Positions 1-5,172 of a stretch of 5,172 bases of DNA are shown piece after piece. How positions within the stretch are numbered: the stretch's first letter is position 1; every line of letters begins with the position of its first letter. A model generated the notes under the pieces. The model did not search any database. It was not told the origin of the DNA and saw only the letters and a program-made list of their open reading frames with translations. Source of the stretch: Anoxypelagibacter denitrificans (GTDB lineage Bacteria; Pseudomonadota; Alphaproteobacteria; Pelagibacterales; Pelagibacteraceae). Both the position numbers and the translations under genes were made by a program. The stretch is from assembly GCA_017640265.1 (NCBI GenBank), contig JAGFVZ010000055.1:1-5172 (forward strand), written 5' to 3'.

Positions 1-427
1 AGCCTTTCTCTTTAAAAGATTCCCTGGAAATTATCTTTTCTTCGTTATTAGTTATAAAATAGTCACAACAAACACCCACGTATTCAGGAGCAAATTGCAA
101 GAAGTTATACAACATATACAAAAAAGCAGGCTGAGCATAATCATCAGAATCAACACGAACAAAATATTTACCCCGTGAATTTGCAACTCCAATCTGCGCA
201 CTTGCTCCTATCCCCAGATTCTCTTTATTACGAATCAACCTGACATCGCCTTCTTTTATAAATGTATCCAATGCTTCTACAGAATCATCTGTACTGCAAT
301 CATCCACAACAATAATCTCATAATGGTCAGGATGTATATCCTGGTGAAGTAATGAACGAATACAGCGGCGGATTAATTTACCGTAATTATAGTTTACAAC
401 TATTACTGATATATCAACATACCTCAT
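1..427 (-). CDS. Family 2 glycosyltransferase, N-terminal part (3' end beyond window)
   Basis: This gene starts inside the window at an ATG (427-425) and runs off the left edge, leaving 142 codons of the N-terminal GT-A fold. Visible motifs are the first beta strand SVIVVNYN (residues 7-14), EIIVVDDCSTDDS (37-49) with the nucleotide-binding Asp pair 42-43, NLGIGASAQIGVANSRG (70-86), and the metal/nucleotide-sugar motif DSDD (93-96) after KYFVRV. These are standard for GT2 enzymes, which transfer sugar from a nucleotide sugar on the cytoplasmic face, often for surface polysaccharide or lipid-linked glycans. The acceptor and sugar cannot be told from this part. The start is supported by a strong Shine-Dalgarno sequence a few bases upstream. 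The upstream neighbour ends 86 nt away and is a radical SAM C-terminus, a plausible partner in a glycan cluster. Confidence 0.9.
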   Translation of the reverse strand, partial: MRYVDISVIVVNYNYGKLIRRCIRSLLHQDIHPDHYEIIVVDDCSTDDSVEALDTFIKEGDVRLIRNKENLGIGASAQIGVANSRGKYFVRVDSDDYAQPAFLYMLYNFLQFAPEYVGVCCDYFITNNEEKIISRESFKEKG

Positions 428-432
428 TTTAT

Positions 433-440
433 CTCCCCTT
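433..440 (-). promoter_or_regulatory. Shine-Dalgarno site of the glycosyltransferase
   Basis: Read on the minus strand this is AAGGGGAG, followed by ATAAA and the ATG at 427. It is a strong match to the 16S anti-SD with 5-nt spacing, and it fixes the glycosyltransferase start. It is the best ribosome binding site in the window. Confidence 0.75.
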
Positions 441-513
441 AACAATAGTTACTTTATTGCCTAACATTCAAGAAAAAGCAGTATATCTAACAATGTTTTT
501 ACTCATAAATATT

Positions 514-815
514 TTAATTATTATCTTCATCTATTCCTTTCGTAACTTCAGAAAACAGAAAATCCCTTCGTGCATTCTTATTATGCTCATCAAAAACCGT
601 CTCCACTCGTTCAATTATTTTTCTCGCTTTTTCTGTAGAGTATCTTTCGCTAAGAAACATATAAGGACTTTGGTGGTTAAAAACATCCCAACAGATATCA
701 TCTGGTAATAAATTTTTTTCCTTGCATAAATCAAATAGTTCCGTACCAGGATAAGGTGTAACAATACTGTATATGGCATAGTTTGGATTAATCACCTTAA
801 GGAAGTTTAGAGTTT
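514..815 (-). pseudogene. C-terminal remnant of a BchE-like B12-binding radical SAM protein
   Basis: The last roughly 100 residues of the fused frame do not belong to the M24 family. They read KTLNFLKVINPNYAIYSIVTPYPG followed by TELFDLCKEKNLL, with the TPYPGTEL motif at nt 736-759, then WDVFNHQSPYMF and a charged helical tail with a TAA stop at 514-516. This pattern is the end of the radical SAM barrel and following helix in cobalamin-dependent radical SAM proteins annotated as BchE-like or magnesium-protoporphyrin ester cyclase-like. Such proteins often sit in surface-glycan or lipid gene clusters, which fits the glycosyltransferase gene downstream. The B12-binding domain and the CxxxCxxC iron-sulfur motif are not in the window, so no activity can be expected from this fragment alone. 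The exact upstream boundary is uncertain by about 10 codons. Confidence 0.65.
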
Positions 816-1632
816 TATCAATTTTTTTTTGATCTTTCTTACCCAAAAGTATAGTTCTTGCCATAGGACAATGATATCTTTTATATACTCCTGATATTTC
901 GATAATTGTTGCTTCCTCTAAAACAAATTTATCTTCAGTTGCTGTCAAATGTGAAGCGGAAGTTCCTTTTCCCGTTGGTAATAAAGTTGCAACACCAGCA
1001 TAGTCACCACCAAATTCTGGTGTACCATTAAACAAAGCTTTTTGAATATCCGCCACAGCATCACATTGTCTTACGCCGGGACTAATACTTTTGAAAGCTG
1101 TTTTCATTGCATTTTCAGTTATGCGAGCAGCTGACTTCATTAATTTAATTTCTGCATCTGATTTAACAATTCTCACCCAATTTACTAAACGTTCAGCATC
1201 TTTAAGTTTTGCATTTGGTAAACCTGTTTTTATCGTTTCGTAGCAAAATGCTGTAAAATAATGACTATCCATTTCTAAACCAATATTAGATTTATCCCAT
1301 TTTCTTTTTTTTATTATTTCTACCAAATATTGATATGGATGAAGTGGCCAAGTATGAATATATTTTTCGTCATACTTAATTATATTTTTATCTTGTAAGT
1401 ATGTTTTTATATACGCACCACCCACATCTTGAGCTCTTAAAAAACAAATTGGTTCATCCTCATTAATGTGAACTAGAACACATTGAGCGTAATAGAAAGA
1501 CCACGCATCATATCCTGTTAGATAATTCATATTAGCCGGATCTTGGGAAACTAATAAATCAATACCTTTTTTCTTCATTGCCGATTTAACTTTTGATAGT
1601 CGATTTTTGTATTCTTGTTTTTCAAAAAGCAT
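514..1632 (-). CDS. doeA: Chimeric ORF: ectoine hydrolase-like M24 N-terminus fused in frame to a radical SAM C-terminus
   Basis: The frame is open further upstream to an ATG at 1704, but that stretch overlaps the end of eutA and has no M24 character. The better start is ATG at 1632 (MLFEKQEYKNRL), giving 372 aa and placing it 2 nt after the eutA stop. Residues 1 to about 266 resemble ectoine hydrolase (DoeA/EutD, pita-bread M24 family): NYLTGYDAWSFY at 36-47, RIVKSDAEIKLMKSAA at 154-169, LLPTGKGTSASHLTATEDKF at 217-236, and RYHCPMARTILLG at 252-264. That enzyme opens the ectoine ring to N-acetyl-diaminobutyrate in the cytoplasm. The family is usually near 390-400 aa; here the catalytic C-terminal third is absent, replaced from about residue 270 by part of a radical SAM protein. 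Ectoine hydrolase activity is therefore unlikely. The symbol refers only to the N-terminal homology. It may be a fusion pseudogene or an assembly chimera. Confidence 0.75.
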   Translation of the reverse strand: MLFEKQEYKNRLSKVKSAMKKKGIDLLVSQDPANMNYLTGYDAWSFYYAQCVLVHINEDEPICFLRAQDVGGAYIKTYLQDKNIIKYDEKYIHTWPLHPYQYLVEIIKKRKWDKSNIGLEMDSHYFTAFCYETIKTGLPNAKLKDAERLVNWVRIVKSDAEIKLMKSAARITENAMKTAFKSISPGVRQCDAVADIQKALFNGTPEFGGDYAGVATLLPTGKGTSASHLTATEDKFVLEEATIIEISGVYKRYHCPMARTILLGKKDQKKIDKTLNFLKVINPNYAIYSIVTPYPGTELFDLCKEKNLLPDDICWDVFNHQSPYMFLSERYSTEKARKIIERVETVFDEHNKNARRDFLFSEVTKGIDEDNN

Positions 1633-1634
1633 TG

Positions 1635-2384
1635 TTAATTTCTTAAGAGTTTTCCATATCCTTTTACTGAAGACTTGTATCCAATTGATCTTATCGTATC
1701 CCAAATTAAAGTTTGATTACTAGATAGAGCTGGTTTGTGTGTTTTTCTCTCTATTTCATCAAGAATTTTTAAAACGGGAAGTGCAGTACAAGATATAAAT
1801 AATGCATCTGCATTAACGGTGTCTAATTTTGTCAATGTTTCTAGTAAATATTTTGGATCTATTTTAGCAATATCCGAATCCAAATCCAAGTTTAAGCTAG
1901 CAAATGATAATACTTCAATATTTTTTTTAGTAAAATATTCAAAAATTGTTTTATTTACAGATTCTGGGTAAGGAGTAAATACAGCAATTTTTTTTATACT
2001 CATTTCATTAAAAGCTTTGATTGCAGAAGTTACTGGGGTAGTTACGTAACAATCGGGTTTGGCTAGCAGAATTTTTTTTTTTACGTTATCTTCTCCAATA
2101 GCAATTGTTCCTGATGTACATCCGTAAGCAATCGTATCAATTTTTTCGTCGGGTAGTATTTTTTTAGCTACTGATTCAAGTTCGTCTTGCATTTTTAAAA
2201 GATTTTCTTTCGTTAATGGATTTTGATTATGAATACGATTAATAAAAATATCTAAAGGTAAGTCCCTACACACAGTATTGAAATCGCTTTCTATCGTATA
2301 ATCAGTTGATAAAGCAATTAAACCAACTTTTGGATTAAAATTTTTTTTAAATTTTGGAGGAATGTGTTTAAAGTTTATAGACAT
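1635..2384 (-). CDS. eutA: Ectoine utilization protein EutA (Asp/Glu racemase / maleate isomerase superfamily)
   Basis: A complete 249-aa cytoplasmic protein. The N-terminal strand KVGLIALSTDYTIESDF (residues 19-35) is typical of EutA and resembles maleate isomerases. The two half-site cysteines of the superfamily are present: Cys89 in AYGCTSGT and Cys199 in FISCTALPV. TPVTSAIKAF (116-125), VFTPYPESVN (135-144) and the C-terminal SSNQTLIWDTIRSIGY (221-236) complete the two-domain pattern. EutA proteins occur in ectoine/hydroxyectoine operons and are proposed to isomerise a hydroxyectoine-derived intermediate; the exact reaction here is not shown. The start lies 5 nt after the creatinase stop and has no clear Shine-Dalgarno sequence, suggesting translational coupling. 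The M24 ORF starts 2 nt after its TAA. The coding strand has several A8 runs and one A11 run. A related maleate isomerase or arylmalonate decarboxylase role is less likely given the M24 neighbour. Confidence 0.82.
   Translation of the reverse strand: MSINFKHIPPKFKKNFNPKVGLIALSTDYTIESDFNTVCRDLPLDIFINRIHNQNPLTKENLLKMQDELESVAKKILPDEKIDTIAYGCTSGTIAIGEDNVKKKILLAKPDCYVTTPVTSAIKAFNEMSIKKIAVFTPYPESVNKTIFEYFTKKNIEVLSFASLNLDLDSDIAKIDPKYLLETLTKLDTVNADALFISCTALPVLKILDEIERKTHKPALSSNQTLIWDTIRSIGYKSSVKGYGKLLRN
2072..2082 (-). repeat. A11 homopolymer inside eutA
   Basis: On the coding strand this is eleven consecutive A residues encoding part of VKKKI (residues 101-105 of EutA). The frame is intact as written. 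Other eight-base runs in the same gene lie at 1921-1928, 1988-1995 and 2341-2348. Confidence 0.9.
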
Positions 2385-2389
2385 ATCTT

Positions 2390-3595
2390 TTATTTAATTA
2401 TGTTATGTTCTGGACCAAATGGAAACTTGGTTATATCTTCGGCTCCATTTTCATTTATTACAAGAATATCATGCTCGCGATATCCACCCGCTCCAGGTTC
2501 TCCTTCTGGAATAAAAATCATCGGTTCCATGGAAACAACCATATTTGGTTTTAAAACTGTCTCTATGTCTTCACGAAATTCGAGTTTACCTTCTCTTCCA
2601 TAATAGGGACTTAAAAGACCAAATGAATGACCATAACCAAACGTTCGTCGATCTAGATAACCAAGTTCAGAAAATAATCCATTAAGTTCAGCAGTTACTT
2701 CAGAACACTTAACGCCTGGCTTAATAATTTCTATACCTCTACGATGAACTTTTACATTTGCTTCCCAAATCTTTAGAGAATCTTTATCAACTTCACCCAT
2801 AAAAAGAGTGCGTTCTAGTGCGGTATAATATCCAGAAATCATTGGGAAAGTATTTAAGGAAAGAATATCACCGAATTTAATTTTTCTTGTAGTCACAGGA
2901 TTGTGAGCTCCGTCAGTATTAATTCCTGATTGAAACCAAGCCCATGTATCACGAAGCTCTGAATTTGGATGAAATTTTGCAATAGCTTTTTCCATAGCAT
3001 CTCGACCAACTATAGCCACATCAATTTCAGAAGCTCCTACCTTAATTGCTTTCACAAGCGCTGCTCCTCCAATATCTGCTATCTTTGCACCACTTCTTAT
3101 TAAAGCAATTTCCTCATCAGACTTAATCATTCTTTGAGACATTGATGCTGGAGATATATCGATAATTTTAGGGTTACTAAGAGAATCTTTTAATTTTTGA
3201 TATCTTTCTATCGTTAAATGATCCTCTTCGACACCGACTTTTTTTACTTTTCCCAAGATATGAACAATTGCTTTAAAATAATTATCTTTTTTCCAATCCG
3301 TATAAATAAGATTTTCTCCATAACATCTACGCCCTGGTTGCCCAGCATCAAGTTGAGGTGAAATAACTACATTACGTTTTGGAGTCACAACACATGCAAA
3401 TTGTCTTCCAAACGAACAGTAAAGAAAACCAGAATAGTAGGCTATATTTTGTAAAGATGTTAAAATTACTGCATCAAGATTATTTTCTTCTATTATTTTT
3501 CTTAATCCTCTTAATCTATTTTCGTACTCCTTGTCACTAAAAGGCAATGGTACTTTATCACCATTCGTAAATTGAAAAAAATCTGATCTTTTCAT
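2390..3595 (-). CDS. Creatinase (creatine amidinohydrolase, EC 3.5.3.3)
   Basis: A complete 401-aa protein, close to the roughly 400-aa length of characterised creatinases and alignable with the Pseudomonas putida enzyme with almost no gaps. It hydrolyses creatine to sarcosine and urea in the cytoplasm. The N-terminal domain carries FLYCSFGR (57-64, with Phe62 and Arg64 matching substrate-contact residues) and IYTDWKKDNYF (97-107). The pita-bread domain has MIKSDEE (156-162), WFQSGINTDGAHNPVTTRK (220-238, catalytic base His231), GYYTALERTLF (255-265, Tyr257 and Glu261), GYGHSFG (320-326, His323), YYGRE (331-335, Arg334), SMEPM (355-359, Glu357) and GGYREHDIL (370-378, His375). These match the known creatinase set rather than a metal-dependent aminopeptidase. 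The ATG at 3595 has an AGGAA site upstream. It leads the group with eutA and the M24 ORF. Sarcosine could feed one-carbon and glycine metabolism and urea could supply nitrogen, but no such genes are in view. Confidence 0.93.
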   Translation of the reverse strand: MKRSDFFQFTNGDKVPLPFSDKEYENRLRGLRKIIEENNLDAVILTSLQNIAYYSGFLYCSFGRQFACVVTPKRNVVISPQLDAGQPGRRCYGENLIYTDWKKDNYFKAIVHILGKVKKVGVEEDHLTIERYQKLKDSLSNPKIIDISPASMSQRMIKSDEEIALIRSGAKIADIGGAALVKAIKVGASEIDVAIVGRDAMEKAIAKFHPNSELRDTWAWFQSGINTDGAHNPVTTRKIKFGDILSLNTFPMISGYYTALERTLFMGEVDKDSLKIWEANVKVHRRGIEIIKPGVKCSEVTAELNGLFSELGYLDRRTFGYGHSFGLLSPYYGREGKLEFREDIETVLKPNMVVSMEPMIFIPEGEPGAGGYREHDILVINENGAEDITKFPFGPEHNIIK

Positions 3596-3601
3596 AATTA
3601 A

Positions 3602-3606
3602 TTCCT
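3602..3606 (-). promoter_or_regulatory. Shine-Dalgarno site of the creatinase gene
   Basis: AGGAA on the minus strand, separated by TTAATT from the ATG at 3595. It supports the chosen start, which also gives an N-terminus (MKRSDFFQFTNGDKV) resembling known creatinases. Confidence 0.6.
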
Positions 3607-3609
3607 AGA

Positions 3610-3624
3610 CGTTTAAGGTAAACG
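3610..3624 (-). promoter_or_regulatory. Small dyad just upstream of the creatinase ribosome binding site
   Basis: Perfect 6-bp inverted repeat CGTTTA/TAAACG with a 3-nt centre, ending 3 nt before the AGGAA site on the transcribed strand. It could be a short operator or a 5'-UTR hairpin. It has no T-run in the gene direction, so it is not a terminator. It may be chance in AT-rich DNA. Confidence 0.25.
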
Positions 3625-3673
3625 CTAAAAAACTAACATAATCAGTCAGGTAAATAAAAGAAATTTTCCCATT

Positions 3674-3701
3674 AAAAAATAGGCATTAAAAGCAAATGCT
3701 A
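3674..3701 (-). terminator. Possible weak intrinsic terminator after gap
   Basis: On the minus strand GCATT (3699-3695) pairs with AATGC (3687-3683) across a 7-nt loop, extended by two A-T pairs past a one-base bulge, and is followed by T6 at 3679-3674. It lies about 55 nt past the gap stop and about 80 nt before creatinase. The stem is short and AT-rich, so termination would be partial. If real, it separates gap from the creatinase group. Confidence 0.35.
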
Positions 3702-3754
3702 TCGTAATTAATAATGTTATTAAGAGAGAAAATATAACGAATATAGTGTTAATT

Positions 3755-4762
3755 TTAAATTAATTTAAAAATTTGAATAGATGTATCGCACATTCGGTTC
3801 GAAAAACCCCACTCATTATCGTACCAAGATAAAACTCTACTAAATTTGTTTTTAATAACTTGTGTTTGGCTTACATCAAATATTGAACTACGTGAATCAT
3901 GATTAAAATCTTTTGAAACTAGTGGTTTTTTATTTATTCCTAAAATTCCTTTAAGCTCTTGAGTTTCGGATGCTTTAATCATAGCATCATTAATCTTTTC
4001 AACACTAACTTCTTTATTCGTTACAAATGTTAAATCAATCAAAGAAACATTTGGGGTTGGAACTCTTATTGCTGTTCCATCTAATTTTCCTTTTAAACTC
4101 GGTAACACTAAGCTCATTGCTTTGGCTGCCCCAGTGGAAGTTGGTATCATTGCACCCTCTGTCGATCTTGCTCTTCTTAGATCTTTATGAAGTGTATCTA
4201 GAAGTTTTTGATCGCCTGTATAACTATGAATAGTTGTCATGTATCCATACTCAATCCCAAAAGTATTTTCCAAGACCATGGCAACAGGTGCTAAACAATT
4301 TGTTGTGCACGATCCATTAGAAATAATGTTGTGTTCTTTTTTAAGCTCCTTGCTGTTAACACCTTGTACCACTGTAAAATCTACGTCTTTTCCAGGAGCA
4401 GATACGATTACTTTTTTTGCTCCTGCTTTTAAATGTTTTCCTGCAGTTTCTTTGTTTAAAAATAATCCTGTGCACTCTAAAACAACATCGGCACCTACTT
4501 TACCCCATGGTAAATTAGCTGGATCTCTCTCAGCAAAAACTTTGATATTTTGATTTAAAATCTTAAAACCATCTTTTGAAGTACTAACATCATGTGGCAA
4601 AGTACCGTGAGTACTATCGTATTTAATTAAATGTGCATTCGTTTCTATTGAACCAAGGTCATTAATACCAACAACCTGTATTTTATCTTTATAGTTCTCC
4701 AATAAAGCTCTTAGTATGAGTCTTCCAATTCTTCCGAATCCGTTTATTCCAATTTTGACCAT
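3755..4762 (-). CDS. gap: Glyceraldehyde-3-phosphate dehydrogenase, type I
   Basis: A complete 335-aa enzyme of normal family length. It converts glyceraldehyde 3-phosphate, phosphate and NAD(P)+ to 1,3-bisphosphoglycerate in the cytoplasm, in glycolysis or gluconeogenesis. The Rossmann motif GINGFGRIGR is at residues 5-14 and VVGINDLGS at 30-38. Asp35 matches the Asp that favours NAD over NADP. The catalytic loop SNGSCTTNCLAP (148-159) holds Cys152, and TTIHSYTGDQ (176-185) holds the partner His179. LHKDLRRARS (191-200), PTSTGAAKA (207-215), GTAIRVPTPNVSLIDL (229-244) and SWYDNEWGFSNRM (312-324) complete the fold. The ATG at 4762 has no evident Shine-Dalgarno site. The sequence style is alphaproteobacterial. 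The neighbour upstream is gpsA, 82 nt away, rather than the common pgk or tkt genes. Confidence 0.97.
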   Translation of the reverse strand: MVKIGINGFGRIGRLILRALLENYKDKIQVVGINDLGSIETNAHLIKYDSTHGTLPHDVSTSKDGFKILNQNIKVFAERDPANLPWGKVGADVVLECTGLFLNKETAGKHLKAGAKKVIVSAPGKDVDFTVVQGVNSKELKKEHNIISNGSCTTNCLAPVAMVLENTFGIEYGYMTTIHSYTGDQKLLDTLHKDLRRARSTEGAMIPTSTGAAKAMSLVLPSLKGKLDGTAIRVPTPNVSLIDLTFVTNKEVSVEKINDAMIKASETQELKGILGINKKPLVSKDFNHDSRSSIFDVSQTQVIKNKFSRVLSWYDNEWGFSNRMCDTSIQIFKLI

Positions 4763-4825
4763 TAATTAAAAGTATCTAAAGACTACCACGGTAAAAGCAA
4801 CTGATATTATTGTAGCATTCATGTT

Positions 4826-4849
4826 GTTAATAAAAAAATTTTCATTAAC
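4826..4849 (-). repeat. Inverted repeat across the gpsA stop
   Basis: GTTAAT (4849-4844 on the minus strand) and ATTAAC (4831-4826) form a perfect 6-bp stem around an A/T-rich 12-nt loop. The left arm includes the gpsA TAA stop. The T-run lies in the loop, not after the stem, so it is not a classical intrinsic terminator. It may be a 3'-end stabilising hairpin or chance. Confidence 0.25.
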
Positions 4850-5172
4850 TAAAATTTTCCCATTTAATCTCTAATTTCTTATCTTCTAGGATAGCGTTAA
4901 TCACAGCAATCATTAAGGGGAGTTTTTTCTCATCAAAATCTTCTTTGACTTTCTTACCAATTTCGAAAATTAATTCTGCTCCCTCAACAGTAATGTCGGG
5001 CATTTTATTTTTTTTAGCTTCGGAAAATACCATCCCCTCACCTATCAAGGCTCCCATTTTACTGTTTCTTCCTCCGGCTGCGCTAACATATAAATCACCT
5101 AGACCTGCAGGTCCTTTTACGGTCTCTTTTTTTCCCTTTAAAAATTCTGTAAAAATTTCCATTTCGTAAACA
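4845..5172 (-). CDS. gpsA: NAD(P)-dependent glycerol-3-phosphate dehydrogenase, C-terminal part (5' end beyond window)
   Basis: The reading frame is open to the right edge, so the N-terminal Rossmann domain and start codon are missing; about 109 codons remain. The all-helical C-terminal domain is recognisable by GPAGLGDLYVSAAGGRNSKMGALIGEGM, nt 5114-5031, matching the GpsA pattern GLGDL...RN...G..LG.G, where the Arg-Asn pair is part of the substrate and cofactor pocket. It is followed by TVEGAELIFEIGKKV and LPLMIAVINAILEDKKL, the usual last helices. The enzyme reduces dihydroxyacetone phosphate to sn-glycerol 3-phosphate for phospholipid synthesis. The internal ATG at 5162 is not the true start because the frame and the family homology extend upstream. 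It stops at TAA 82 nt before gap and may be co-transcribed with it. Confidence 0.88.
   Translation of the reverse strand, partial: VYEMEIFTEFLKGKKETVKGPAGLGDLYVSAAGGRNSKMGALIGEGMVFSEAKKNKMPDITVEGAELIFEIGKKVKEDFDEKKLPLMIAVINAILEDKKLEIKWENFS

Noticed and set aside
428..513. Two short frames separated by an in-frame TGA upstream of the glycosyltransferase, suggesting TGA recoding
   Set aside because: Each is about 12 codons with no homology. All clear genes use TGG for Trp where checked and end in TAA, so there is no support for an altered code.
352..708. Plus-strand open frame of 118 codons
   Set aside because: It is antisense to the glycosyltransferase start and radical SAM remnant, has no recognisable family, and has no gene-like context. 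Other plus-strand frames (1735-1971, 2364-2603, 4027-4233, 4239-4553, 4945-5169) are likewise shadows of minus-strand genes.
1..1400. A base-composition break at the 810-840 junction as proof of chimerism
   Set aside because: Hand counts give about 35% G+C for 1-420, 34% for 541-780 and about 33% for 841-1440. The difference is too small to prove two sources.
1633..1704. Longer start for the M24 ORF at ATG 1704
   Set aside because: The extra 24 codons overlap the 3' end of eutA in another frame and show no M24 family character; ATG 1632 sits right after the eutA stop and begins the recognisable domain.
4784..4793. Short palindrome TACC-AC-GGTA upstream of gap
   Set aside because: Only 4-bp arms; expected by chance.
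4772..4800. Possible promoter for gap: TTGCTT, 17 nt, AGATAC on the minus strand
   Set aside because: The -10 match is poor and the transcript would start nearly at the gap ATG. It is not strong enough to annotate, although gap lacks a Shine-Dalgarno site and a leaderless message is conceivable.
4766..4822. 18-codon minus-strand ORF in the gpsA-gap spacer (MNATIISVAFTVVVFRYF)
   Set aside because: Very short, no Shine-Dalgarno site, and hydrophobic composition is expected from T-rich DNA.

Overview
The window is AT-rich (hand counts of about 33-35% G+C over the first 1.4 kb, lower in places further right). Every recognisable gene lies on the minus strand, so transcription runs from position 5172 towards 1. 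The style suggests a streamlined marine alphaproteobacterium, possibly Pelagibacterales (SAR11). The basis is an alphaproteobacterial-type GAPDH, very short spacers, long A/T homopolymers, TAA at all five visible stops and a compatible-solute catabolism gene set. The taxonomic call is inference.

In transcription order the right part holds the 3' end of gpsA (4845-5172, cut by the window edge) and a complete glyceraldehyde-3-phosphate dehydrogenase gene (3755-4762). A 159-nt spacer follows, with a possible weak terminator and a small dyad. Next come three tightly packed genes: a complete creatinase with its full active-site set (2390-3595), an EutA-type Asp/Glu-racemase-superfamily protein (1635-2384; 5-nt spacer), and an ectoine-hydrolase-like M24 protein starting at 1632 (2-nt spacer). 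This looks like an operon for opening C-N bonds of nitrogen-rich osmolytes: creatine to sarcosine plus urea by the first gene, and ectoine/hydroxyectoine-type substrates by the other two.

The main anomaly is that the M24 gene is not intact. Around 810-840 its reading frame passes without a stop into the C-terminal part of a different family, a BchE-like B12-binding radical SAM protein carrying a TPYPGTEL motif, and ends at 514. The M24 catalytic half is missing, and so is the N-terminal part of the radical SAM protein. Beyond it, at 427-1, a family 2 glycosyltransferase begins. This gene pair is more typical of a surface-glycan cluster than of osmolyte catabolism. The junction is either a real deletion/recombination fusion or a metagenome-assembly chimera. 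The sequence alone cannot decide, but the short A/T-rich overlap at the join makes an artefact a serious possibility.

No tRNA, rRNA, CRISPR array, insertion sequence or plus-strand gene was found, and there is no gene-free stretch over 300 nt.
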